This document shows, one piece after another, positions 1-7,672 of a stretch of DNA of 8,935 nt. The DNA lies in NCBI GenBank assembly GCA_964596245.1, contig CAZQSK010000017.1, positions 1 through 8,935 of the forward strand, in the 5' to 3' direction. The stretch is from RHKK01 sp964596245. GTDB lineage: Bacteria; Patescibacteriota; Patescibacteriia; 2-12-FULL-60-25. The first letter of the stretch is position 1. Every line of letters starts with the position of its first letter. Both the position numbers and the translations under genes were made by a program. The notes under the pieces were generated by a model. That model was not told where the DNA came from and ran no database searches. It saw nothing but the letters and a program-made list of their open reading frames with translations.

Positions 1-1205
1 CGATGCGCTTCATCACGCACCGACGCGAGCAAATCTACATATTGATTGCAAAGATTGCACAACTCGACCGAAACACGGGAACAAATAATATCGTTGCGCT
101 TGCGTTCTTTGCCCTTGGCGATACCAACCACCGGAATCTGAATATTCAAATGATGCAGAACTTCTTCAGCTGCATGAACCTGGGGGAGACCACCATCGAT
201 CAGGATCAAATCCGGTTTACGCCACTCACGATGCTTCAAACGACGCATCAGCGTTTCGCGCATGGAAGCTACATCGTTCGGCCCTTCGACGGATTTAATC
301 TTGAATTTGCGATACTCGGCTTTTGCAGGTGCGCCATTTTCAAACACAACCATGCTCGCGACTTGCGAGGTTCCGCTGATATTTGAGATGTCATAACCCT
401 CTATACGTCCAAACAAATTCACCGCCATCCCCTCGCCCGGCTTGATGCGATCAACTTCCTCATCGTCGCGCTTCAACACGGCCACATCTTGAATGTGCTC
501 CAAGAAATAAATCTTGTTGCGATATGACGCCGCTTCTTCGTAACGCTTTTCTTTTGATGCGACTTTCATCGCTTTTTGATAGGCCTTCAAGATGTCTTCT
601 TTCTTGCCTTCAAAAAACTTAATTAAATCACGAATCGTTTTTTGATACGTCTTTTTATCAGCGACTCCGATACAAACTCCCGGACACAATTTAAGATGAT
701 GATAAAAACACGGACGCTTTTGTCCCGGAATACAGGTGGACCAGGGAAATGCTTTGCGCACCAAATCCAAAGCAGACTTTAGACTGCGCGACGACGTGTA
801 CGGTCCAAATACGACTTTGTAGGTCTTGGCCGTGTCATCATCTAAATCTTTGCCACGTACCAACAACGGCCGCGGATATTCTTCATCCGTAATCGCCAAA
901 TACATGAAAGACGTATTGTCTTTCTGCAAAACGTTGTATTTGGGCCAATAATGCTTGATGAGGTTGGCCTCCAGAATCAAGGCCTCAAGCGCCGTCGGCT
1001 TTTCGACATAATCGATTTCCACGACCTGGCGGGTCATTTCCGGAATATGCGGACCATGCGGGCGTTCAAAATGCTGACGCACGCGACGCTTCAATGAGGC
1101 CGCTTTTCCAACATAAATGACGCTCCCATGAACATCTTTCATGAGATACACGCCCGGCACATCCGGAAGTTCCTTGTTTTTAATTTTTATTTGAGCTGGG
1201 ATCAT
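1..1205 (-). CDS. uvrC: UvrC, excinuclease ABC subunit C (3' end cut off by window edge)
   Basis: UvrC makes the two incisions flanking a DNA lesion after UvrA and UvrB have marked it. The first 401 codons are visible; the family is usually about 600 residues, so the C-terminal helix-hairpin-helix part lies outside. In order: a GIY-YIG nuclease domain (GVY at 18-20, YVG at 31-33, likely catalytic Glu79 in ILEANLIK); four cysteines at 158, 166, 174 and 178, the spacing typical of the UvrC iron-sulfur site; a UVR motif that binds UvrB around 207-233 (KRYEEAASYR); then the RNase H-like second nuclease with Asp272 (GYDIS) and Asp337 (LIDGG). The catalytic His of the RDEAH motif is residue 401, the last full codon at the edge. 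The ATG overlaps the uvrA stop by 4 nt (ATGA), which supports this start and translational coupling. The frame stays open with no frameshift. Confidence 0.96.
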   Translation of the reverse strand, partial: MIPAQIKIKNKELPDVPGVYLMKDVHGSVIYVGKAASLKRRVRQHFERPHGPHIPEMTRQVVEIDYVEKPTALEALILEANLIKHYWPKYNVLQKDNTSFMYLAITDEEYPRPLLVRGKDLDDDTAKTYKVVFGPYTSSRSLKSALDLVRKAFPWSTCIPGQKRPCFYHHLKLCPGVCIGVADKKTYQKTIRDLIKFFEGKKEDILKAYQKAMKVASKEKRYEEAASYRNKIYFLEHIQDVAVLKRDDEEVDRIKPGEGMAVNLFGRIEGYDISNISGTSQVASMVVFENGAPAKAEYRKFKIKSVEGPNDVASMRETLMRRLKHREWRKPDLILIDGGLPQVHAAEEVLHHLNIQIPVVGIAKGKERKRNDIICSRVSVELCNLCNQYVDLLASVRDEAH

Positions 1206-3754
1206 TTCTTTTTCAATACTTCCTTCAGATATTTCCCAGTGTAACTCTTCGGATGCTTGGCCACATCTTCCGGCGAACCTTGCGCCACAACTTTACCACC
1301 CTTGTCCCCGCCTTCCGGACCCATATCGATAATCCAGTCGGCATTCTTGATCACGTCTAGGTTGTGCTCGATGACCATCACGGTGTTGCCGCGATTCACG
1401 AGACGATGCAACACATCCAACAATTTGCGGATGTCGTCGAAGTGCAAACCGGTTGTTGGCTCATCTAGCAAATAGAAGGTCTTACCCGTGTCACGCTTGG
1501 CGAGTTCGGTTGAAAGCTTGATGCGCTGCGCTTCACCACCAGAAAGCGTCGTTGCCGCCTGGCCGAGCTGAATATAAGACAAACCAACTTCATTCATGAT
1601 CTTCAAACGATCGTGAATCGGCGGAATATCGCGGAAGAACTTCGTCGCATCTTCAACGGTCATCGTGAGCACGTCATGAATGTTCTTCTCCTTATATTTA
1701 ACTTCGAGCGTCTCACGATTAAAGCGGCGCCCTTTGCAGATGTCGCACGGCACATACACGGTCGGCAAAAAGTGCATTTCGATCGCGAGCTGACCATTTC
1801 CTTCGCAGTGTTCACAACGGCCGCCGGGAACGTTGAACGAGAAACGTCCGACCTTATAGCCACGAACACGCGCCTCGGGTGTCAACGCGAACAATTCACG
1901 CACATGATTCCAAATACCCGTATAGGTCGCAGGATTTGAGCGCGGCGTACGACCAATCGGTGACTGGTCCACATCGACCACCTTATCGAGCCAACCAATA
2001 CCTTCGATCTTCTCGTGCTTACCCGGACGCATGTCCGCACCATTCAGCTTGGTTGCGAGCTCGCGATACAACACATCGATCATCAAGGTTGATTTACCTG
2101 AACCGGAGACACCGGTCACGCACGAGAAACGACGCAACGGAATTTTCACCGTTACATCTTTCAAATTGTTTTCGGTTGCTCCAAAAATCGTGATGTGTTC
2201 TTTGCCGGGACCGCGGCGCTTGGCTGGCGACGGATAGTCGATCACCTTGTCGCCACGCAAATAAGCACAGGTCAAACTATTCTTATCATTCAAGATCTTC
2301 GGCATCGGCCCGGCAGCCACAATTTCACCACCATGCTTCCCTGCTCCTGGACCAATATCAACCAAATAATCCGAAGCGCGAATCGTATCTTCGTCGTGTT
2401 CCACGACAATGATGGTATTGCCGATATCACGCAGCTTGGTCAACGTATCGACCAAACGCGCATTATCGCGCTGATGCAAACCGATCGTAGGCTCATCCAA
2501 CACATACAATGCACCGACCAAACGCGAACCGATCTGTGAAGCAAGACGAATACGCTGCGCTTCACCGCCTGAAAGCGTCCCGGCCGTACGGTTAAGTGTC
2601 AGGTACTCAAGACCCACATCAAGCAAGAAAGACAAGCGTGCGATGATTTCCTTCAAAATCGGCTCTGAGATCGAGGCTTCCGTCTTATTCAACGGCAAAC
2701 CAAGGAAGAAATCAGCAGCCTCACTAATCGGCAAAGAAGAAACTTCGACAATGTTGCGACCGTTCAACCATACAAACAACGATTCGGTACGCAAACGCTG
2801 GCCGTGACAAGCCTCGCACGGCTCCTCGGAGAAAATCTCCTTCACGCCCAAACCATTACACGTCGGACAAGCACCGTAGGGTGAGTTGAACGAAAACAAA
2901 CGCGGCTCGATTTCCGGAAAGGCAAATCCGTCATCCGGGCAAGAGAAACGCGCGGACATCAGGAACTCGGTTCCATCATCGAGAATTGCAAGGACATTGT
3001 CTTCAGCGCGATCCAAAGCCATCTCAATCGCTTCGTTCAAACGAGTCTGTAATGGTTTATTTCCCTCAATCGGCCAAGCAAGAGGCACACGGTCAACCAC
3101 AACTTCAATCGTGTGCTGCTTATAACGATCGAGCGGAATGCGATCACGCAGGCTATACATCTTTCCGTTCACGCGCACATCGATGAAGCCGGCTTCAAAC
3201 AAATCCTGCATCAACTGATGGTATTCACCCTTACGACCACGCACGACCGGAGCCATGATCGTCACCTCGTTGGTAAACTTCGGCTTCTTGCCCGTGGTTG
3301 GCGTGGTGCGATGAATTTCATCTTCGCGTTTCAACACACGATCCACCATCTCATCGATGGTCATCTTGCGAATGGGTTTGCGACAAATCGGACAATGCGG
3401 ATGACCCACACGCGCAAACAAGACGCGCAAATAGTCGTAGATTTCGGTGATGGTGGCGACGGTTGAACGCGGGTTGGCCGAATGTGCCTTTTGGTCGATG
3501 GAAATGGCCGGTGACAAGCCTTCGATTTCATCCACGTCCGGCTTGTCCATCTGACCCAAAAACTGACGAGCGTATGACGAAAGGGATTCCACGTAGCGGC
3601 GCTGACCTTCCGCGAAAATCGTATCAAATGCCAAAGACGACTTGCCGGAACCGGACAAGCCCGTAAAGGCGATCATTTTGTTGCGCGGCAGCTCTAAAGA
3701 GATGTTCTTCAGGTTGTGCTCGCGTGCGCCGCGGATGACGATTTTATCTTGCAT
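1202..3754 (-). CDS. uvrA: UvrA, excinuclease ABC subunit A, short form without insertion domain
   Basis: UvrA is the damage-sensing ATPase of nucleotide excision repair; as a dimer it loads UvrB onto lesions. The 850-residue product has both ABC modules: Walker A GLSGSGKSS (32-40), signature LSGGEAQR (394-401), Walker B with DEP (420-422), switch His453; then Walker A GVSGSGKST (548-556), LSGGEAQR (737-744), DEP (764-766), His797. Zinc cysteines are C121/C124, C296/C299, C313/C316 and C647/C650/C670/C673. The UvrB-binding region (about 120-250) is present. It is about 90 residues shorter than E. coli UvrA: the insertion domain that normally lies between CPTC and the following CxxC is reduced to a few residues. 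One cysteine of the first zinc finger is Asp (CPDD, 272-275). The start is ATG 3754 (MQDKI), matching the family N terminus; a GTG at 3784 in the same frame has an AAGG upstream but lies inside the terminator stem. There is no Shine-Dalgarno sequence. The TGA stop overlaps the uvrC ATG. Confidence 0.97.
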   Translation of the reverse strand: MQDKIVIRGAREHNLKNISLELPRNKMIAFTGLSGSGKSSLAFDTIFAEGQRRYVESLSSYARQFLGQMDKPDVDEIEGLSPAISIDQKAHSANPRSTVATITEIYDYLRVLFARVGHPHCPICRKPIRKMTIDEMVDRVLKREDEIHRTTPTTGKKPKFTNEVTIMAPVVRGRKGEYHQLMQDLFEAGFIDVRVNGKMYSLRDRIPLDRYKQHTIEVVVDRVPLAWPIEGNKPLQTRLNEAIEMALDRAEDNVLAILDDGTEFLMSARFSCPDDGFAFPEIEPRLFSFNSPYGACPTCNGLGVKEIFSEEPCEACHGQRLRTESLFVWLNGRNIVEVSSLPISEAADFFLGLPLNKTEASISEPILKEIIARLSFLLDVGLEYLTLNRTAGTLSGGEAQRIRLASQIGSRLVGALYVLDEPTIGLHQRDNARLVDTLTKLRDIGNTIIVVEHDEDTIRASDYLVDIGPGAGKHGGEIVAAGPMPKILNDKNSLTCAYLRGDKVIDYPSPAKRRGPGKEHITIFGATENNLKDVTVKIPLRRFSCVTGVSGSGKSTLMIDVLYRELATKLNGADMRPGKHEKIEGIGWLDKVVDVDQSPIGRTPRSNPATYTGIWNHVRELFALTPEARVRGYKVGRFSFNVPGGRCEHCEGNGQLAIEMHFLPTVYVPCDICKGRRFNRETLEVKYKEKNIHDVLTMTVEDATKFFRDIPPIHDRLKIMNEVGLSYIQLGQAATTLSGGEAQRIKLSTELAKRDTGKTFYLLDEPTTGLHFDDIRKLLDVLHRLVNRGNTVMVIEHNLDVIKNADWIIDMGPEGGDKGGKVVAQGSPEDVAKHPKSYTGKYLKEVLKKK

Positions 3755-3762
3755 AAATACAG

Positions 3763-3785
3763 AAAAAGGCGCCCCGGAGGGCACC
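3763..3785 (-). terminator. Rho-independent terminator between the ABC exporter genes and uvrA
   Basis: Read on the minus strand, GGTGCCC (3785-3779) pairs with GGGCGCC (3774-3768) as a 7-bp GC-rich stem with one T-G wobble. It closes a TCCG tetraloop and is followed directly by five T (3767-3763). It lies 35 nt past the stop codon of the second ABC gene and should end that transcript. Its T-run stops only 8 nt before the uvrA ATG, so it could also act on transcripts heading into uvrA. Confidence 0.85.
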
Positions 3786-3820
3786 CTGTACCTTACTATG
3801 TGTTGTTCCTAGTGTCGAGC

Positions 3821-5560
3821 TTAGCTCTCTCGCTTGCCATGCATCAGCATGTCCACAGCGTTCTGGAGCGAACCGGCTGACTTGATCTCACCGCCGTTGA
3901 CGAAGAAAATTCCATCGGCGTTCTCAATCGTGTTCAAGCGATGCGCAATGATCACACGCGTCGTTTCTTTCGGCAGTTTGCTCAACGCTTCTTCAAGCAA
4001 CTGTTCAGTTACCGTGTCGATGTTGGCCGTGGCTTCGTCGAGAATCAAGATTTCCGGCTTGCGCAACACCGCACGCATGAAGGCGATCAACTGGCGCTGA
4101 CCAAGGCTGATCGTTTCCGCACCGGCATGAACCGGCGTATCTACCCCTTCGTTAAAGCGCACCGTCAATCCATCGAGACCGCTCGTTTTCAAGACTTCCA
4201 ATTTTTCGTCGCGCGAAGCAGATGCATACGCGGAATTTCCATAGAAGATGTTGTCGAGCACGGTACCGGAGAACAAGAACGGCTCTTGCAAGATGAATCC
4301 GATTTTTTCCGTGCGCTCTTCGTTGGTGTACGAACGCAAATCGCGACCATTCAACAGAATTGAACCTTCAGTCGGATCATACAAGCGCGCCATCAGCGAA
4401 GCGGTCGTGGTTTTACCGCCACCAGTCGGACCAACCAAGGCGTATGTCTTTCCATGCTCCAAGCTGAAGCTGATATTCTTCAACACGGTCTTGTCAGCAT
4501 AACCGAATGACACATCACGGAACTCCAACACGGAAGAAGTCTGTGTGGCTTCAGCTTTGATGACTTCCATGCCCGGATCTTCTTCGAGAATTTCCGAAAT
4601 ACGATCCCAAGCCGCCAATGCCAGCTGGAAGGATTGCCACAACATGGCCATGTGGCGCAACGGACCGTAAAACTGGTTGATGTACAACAAGAAGCTGAGC
4701 AACAGGCCGATGGTCAATCCGCCGCTAGAGATGAGTGAGAGTCCGTAAACAACCACAATCAACTGTGCAAATGAACCGGCAAAGTCATACACGGGCGGAT
4801 ATGAAGCGTTGGCCACGCCGGCAAGCAACGCCGACTTATAATTCGTCTCGTTTGCGACTGCGAACTGTTTGCGGAAATAATCACGGCGATCAAATGCCAC
4901 AATCACCTTAAAGTGATCGAGACTTTCCTGAACTTCACCGCTCAATCCGCCCATGGATTTCAAACTAGCTGCCGTACGCGCCTTGACCCAGGGCGACAAC
5001 AAACGCGTATAGATAAGGAGGAACAGGCTTGGCGCCAATGCAACTAAAGCCAATTTCCAATTCATCATCAGCAAGAAGATGCCGGTACCGAGCATCATCA
5101 CAAGGCTGCCCACGGTACGTACTAAGGTTTCGGCGAAAAACTGGTTCAACTTGTCCGTGTCATTGTTGATGCGCGAGATCAAGTCACCGGCTTTCTGACG
5201 ATTAAAGAATGCGATCGGCAGCTGCAACAGCTTGGTGAAGATCAGCGTACGCAAACGGAACAATACGCGCTGACCCGTACTACCCATTAACCACATCTGC
5301 AGGTATTGCGTTGCCAAAACGAACAGATACGCGACGAATAACAAACCGATCGTCATCAAAACGCCCGAGTAATCCCCTTTCACGATGTATTTGTCGACCG
5401 TGTAGCCGAATACAAACGGCGTTCCCAGGTTAATGATCGATGTGATCAAAATGAAAAACGCGGACAACAAGAAACTGCCGCGTTCAGCCTTCAAGAATGG
5501 CAGAAGCTTGCGCAAACCCGTCATCGACGAGGTGGATTTGTTATTCGGCATGTTGTTCAT
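3821..5560 (-). CDS. ABC exporter half-transporter, subunit with the catalytic ATP site residues
   Basis: This is a type IV (B-family) ABC exporter subunit: an N-terminal six-helix membrane domain (about 25-320) fused to an ATPase domain (about 345-579). Visible motifs: A-loop Tyr354, Walker A GPTGGGKTT (377-385), Q-loop Gln425, Walker B ILILDEA (504-510) with catalytic Glu509, D-loop NID, and switch His540. The signature is ISLGQ (484-488) instead of LSGGQ, so the site to which it lends its signature should be weak. It pairs with the upstream subunit, which has the opposite defects; both are 579 residues with the starts chosen here. The start is uncertain: ATG 5560 is preferred (20-nt overlap with the upstream gene); ATG 5551 (11-nt overlap) or ATG 5524 are possible, and TTG 5587 is less likely. 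None has a Shine-Dalgarno sequence. The substrate cannot be told from sequence; drugs, lipids or peptides are all possible. A terminator follows the TAA stop. Confidence 0.93.
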   Translation of the reverse strand: MNNMPNNKSTSSMTGLRKLLPFLKAERGSFLLSAFFILITSIINLGTPFVFGYTVDKYIVKGDYSGVLMTIGLLFVAYLFVLATQYLQMWLMGSTGQRVLFRLRTLIFTKLLQLPIAFFNRQKAGDLISRINNDTDKLNQFFAETLVRTVGSLVMMLGTGIFLLMMNWKLALVALAPSLFLLIYTRLLSPWVKARTAASLKSMGGLSGEVQESLDHFKVIVAFDRRDYFRKQFAVANETNYKSALLAGVANASYPPVYDFAGSFAQLIVVVYGLSLISSGGLTIGLLLSFLLYINQFYGPLRHMAMLWQSFQLALAAWDRISEILEEDPGMEVIKAEATQTSSVLEFRDVSFGYADKTVLKNISFSLEHGKTYALVGPTGGGKTTTASLMARLYDPTEGSILLNGRDLRSYTNEERTEKIGFILQEPFLFSGTVLDNIFYGNSAYASASRDEKLEVLKTSGLDGLTVRFNEGVDTPVHAGAETISLGQRQLIAFMRAVLRKPEILILDEATANIDTVTEQLLEEALSKLPKETTRVIIAHRLNTIENADGIFFVNGGEIKSAGSLQNAVDMLMHGKRES

Positions 5561-7280
5561 AGCGATTGGTGCTGCGCTGTGATTCAAAGATCTGCACGTA
5601 TTCCGGCGAGGCCTTCATAAGCTCGGCGTGCGTCCCTTGCGCCAAGATTTCGCCCTCCATCAACAAGATGATGTGATCGTAATCTTCGACCGACGAGATC
5701 TTTTGCGTGACGGATACAAGAGTCAGGTTCGGATAGTTCTTACGAACGTTGGCGAGGATACGATGCTCGGTATTAGCATCAACGCGTGCTGTGAAGTCAT
5801 CCAACAAAAGAATCTTCGGATTCAAGGCAAGCGCACGCGCCAACATCAGGCGCTGTTTCTGGCCGCCGGACAAACTTGTACCGCGTTCAGACACCATCGT
5901 GTCCAAACCTTGCGGCAACGTATCGATGAAATCCTTTAACTCGGCCGTTTGAATCGCGCGCTCAAAATTCTCTGGCGAAACATCCTGACCAAACGCAATA
6001 TTCTCGCGAACCGTCAGGTTGAAAATGATGCTGTCCTGGAACACAAGACCGAGCTGACTATGCAGCGACTGCGTATCATACGCCGTTACCGGACGCTGAT
6101 CATACAAAACCTCGCCCTTGGTAGGCGCAATCAAACCGGTGAGGGCATACAACAACTGAGTTTTACCGGCAGCCGTCGGACCAAGAATGGCGGTGCGAGT
6201 ACCGGCCTTAAGCGAGAACGACACATCGTTCAAGATGGATTTCTCTCCAACCGTCATTGAGACGCCTTTCATTTCAATATCGCCCCGCAAGGTCGCGACT
6301 TCTTTTCCGCCTTCCGCGACTGCAGGAGCATCAAGCACTTCAGCCACGCGAGCATACGATGCGGCTGCACGACCAATGAGGCTGCTCATGAAACCGATCA
6401 TGAAAATCGGAAAGATGAGAATCGCCACATAGCTGTTGAAGGCTGCAAGCTGACCGACCGTCATCTCGCCGACAATCACCAAGTGTCCACCAAAACCGAG
6501 GATGGTGAGCGTGGCGCCGCTGGCCAAAAACGTGATGATCGGAATCATGCTTGCGAACATACGCAAGATGCTAAGACCGACATTCCTGGCTTGTGTGTTT
6601 ACGTCTTTGAATTTTGCGTCCTCTTCCTTGCCTGCATTCAATACGCGAATCAACGATGAACCGAGAATGCTTTCGTTGATGGTTTTATTGAGTCGGTCAA
6701 TCACTTCCTGTGCCTGCTTAAACAACGGACCAACGCGCGAGAAGACGAGGAAGAACGTAACGCCGATCAATGGCACGATCAACAAAACGGCCAAACCGAG
6801 TTTCCAGTTCGTGACAAGAAGAAGTGCACTGGCACCGATGATGAGGAAGATCGAAGAGATCAACGTCACCGTTGCCGTGGAGACAAAGGTCTTCACCGCA
6901 TCAACGTCAGATGTGAGGTTGGTAAGCAACCTCGACGGTGTCGTGAGCTGTACGTAACTAAAGGTCTGGCGTGACAGTCGGTCTGCTACATCGTGACGAA
7001 TATCACGGGCCACGCGCTCAGCCGTATACGCCTGCAAGACAGCCAAGGCATATGAAGAAACCAAAACACCGAACAACACAAACATGAAGGGCGTTCCAAA
7101 GCTGATCATGTCATACGTCCCCTTGTTAAATGCATCGATGCCGGAAGCAACCAATCGAGGGACGACAAGGCTCAAAGCGCTGCTCAGCACCGAAATGCTA
7201 AGCAAGCCAAACAAATACCCTTTATAACGAGGCAGTAATGAAAAAACGCTATTCTTGGGCTTTTTATTTTCAGGTTTCAT
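5541..7280 (-). CDS. ABC exporter half-transporter, subunit with degenerate ATP site residues
   Basis: This is the partner of the subunit encoded just downstream, with the same layout: membrane domain (about 15-310) followed by an ATPase domain (about 335-579). The signature is canonical, LSGGQ (470-474), and Walker A is GPTAAGKTQ (367-375) with Gln415 in the Q-loop. The hydrolysis residues are altered: Walker B is ILLLDDF (490-496) with Asp495 in place of the catalytic Glu, the switch His is Gln526 (VTQKIS), and the A-loop aromatic is missing (Val344). This pattern is known from heterodimeric exporters such as TM287/288, BmrCD and LmrCD, where one of the two ATP sites barely hydrolyses. The start is ATG 7280 (MKPENKK); an in-frame TTG at 7325 would add 15 residues but has no support. 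A 55-nt gap separates it from the tfoX-like gene and holds a possible promoter. The substrate is unknown. Confidence 0.93.
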   Translation of the reverse strand: MKPENKKPKNSVFSLLPRYKGYLFGLLSISVLSSALSLVVPRLVASGIDAFNKGTYDMISFGTPFMFVLFGVLVSSYALAVLQAYTAERVARDIRHDVADRLSRQTFSYVQLTTPSRLLTNLTSDVDAVKTFVSTATVTLISSIFLIIGASALLLVTNWKLGLAVLLIVPLIGVTFFLVFSRVGPLFKQAQEVIDRLNKTINESILGSSLIRVLNAGKEEDAKFKDVNTQARNVGLSILRMFASMIPIITFLASGATLTILGFGGHLVIVGEMTVGQLAAFNSYVAILIFPIFMIGFMSSLIGRAAASYARVAEVLDAPAVAEGGKEVATLRGDIEMKGVSMTVGEKSILNDVSFSLKAGTRTAILGPTAAGKTQLLYALTGLIAPTKGEVLYDQRPVTAYDTQSLHSQLGLVFQDSIIFNLTVRENIAFGQDVSPENFERAIQTAELKDFIDTLPQGLDTMVSERGTSLSGGQKQRLMLARALALNPKILLLDDFTARVDANTEHRILANVRKNYPNLTLVSVTQKISSVEDYDHIILLMEGEILAQGTHAELMKASPEYVQIFESQRSTNRYEQHAE

Positions 7281-7300
7281 AAAGCGAAGTCGCCAAGGAA

Positions 7301-7317
7301 TATCATATTTATCATAT
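7301..7317 (-). promoter_or_regulatory. Possible promoter -10 region before the ABC exporter genes
   Basis: In the 55-nt gap between the tfoX-like gene and the first ABC gene, the minus strand reads ATATGATA-A-ATATGATA, an 8-bp direct repeat with two TATGAT boxes (5 of 6 matches to TATAAT) at 7316-7311 and 7307-7302. This AT-rich patch stands out from its surroundings. I find no good -35 box at 16-18 nt upstream of either box, so promoter activity is only a possibility; it could equally be a binding site for a regulator. Confidence 0.3.
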
Positions 7318-7335
7318 CTGGGCAAGGGCGCCTGG

Positions 7336-7671
7336 TTACGCCGAAAGCGCCACCTTGATTGCCCTGCGCGCCCACTTCACGGCTTCATCAGGATTTTCCA
7401 TAACTTCGTCAGGGACGCTCCAATACGACATGGTTACCGCTTTACGATCTTTGGAAGAATATTGGAATGGATGACTCCCCGCCTGTTCGAAATCGGATTG
7501 GGTTTCTTTATTCACTTTGAAAAAGATTTCGCCGTCAGCTTCCAAGCCGAACATCTTTCCGCCGCTGTAGAAGCCATGGCCGCCGAACATGCGCTTCGCC
7601 GTCACGCCCTTAATGCCGGACAACAAATCATCCGTCACATACTTCACCAACGCTTCGTGCTTTGAGGGCAT
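7336..7671 (-). CDS. TfoX N-terminal-domain protein
   Basis: This 111-residue protein is made up of a single TfoX N-terminal domain (PF04993 type). The recognisable pattern is VTAKRMFGGHGFYSGGKMFGL (about 23-43, broken here as VTAKRMFGG then GFYSGGKMFGL), followed by FFKVNKETQSDFEQAG (50-65), then a MSYWSVPDEV segment (81-90) and a C-terminal WARRA helix (100-104). In gammaproteobacteria the longer TfoX/Sxy is a competence regulator that also has a C-terminal domain; stand-alone N-terminal-domain proteins like this one are widespread and their role is not established, so I do not name it tfoX. The start is ATG 7671, one base after the stop of the upstream gene, which suggests translational coupling; the frame is open further upstream to 7737, but that extension overlaps the previous gene and does not look like the family. 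Confidence 0.88.
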   Translation of the reverse strand: MPSKHEALVKYVTDDLLSGIKGVTAKRMFGGHGFYSGGKMFGLEADGEIFFKVNKETQSDFEQAGSHPFQYSSKDRKAVTMSYWSVPDEVMENPDEAVKWARRAIKVALSA

Positions 7672-7672
7672 G

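Noticed and set aside
3..386. Plus-strand open frame at the left edge
   Set aside because: It lies wholly antisense to uvrC, which has strong family motifs in the minus-strand frame; the plus-strand translation shows no recognisable domain.
1202..1204. Possible TGA recoding, as in some CPR lineages
   Set aside because: TGA ends uvrA at the expected C terminus and I saw no in-frame TGA inside any of the conserved genes.
1613..3666. Several plus-strand and alternative-frame open frames inside uvrA
   Set aside because: They overlap the conserved UvrA frame and have no family-like motifs; they are shadows of its codon structure.
3755..3784. GTG start at 3784 for uvrA, with an AAGG six bases upstream
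   Set aside because: The ten extra residues are not family-like and the codons coincide with a complete terminator hairpin; ATG 3754 matches the usual UvrA N terminus. It is not fully excluded.
3816..3826. Short palindrome GAGCTTAGCTC across the stop of the second ABC gene
   Set aside because: Five base pairs around a single centre base is within chance expectation and it has no T-run; the real terminator is just downstream.
7281..7325. TTG start at 7325 for the first ABC gene
   Set aside because: The added 15 residues run through the AT-rich repeat, have no Shine-Dalgarno support and are not needed for the exporter fold.
7326..7352. GGCGC/GCGCC inverted repeat around the stop of the TfoX-domain gene, considered as a terminator
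   Set aside because: The loop is about 15 nt, the stem only 5 bp, and no T-run follows on the minus strand.
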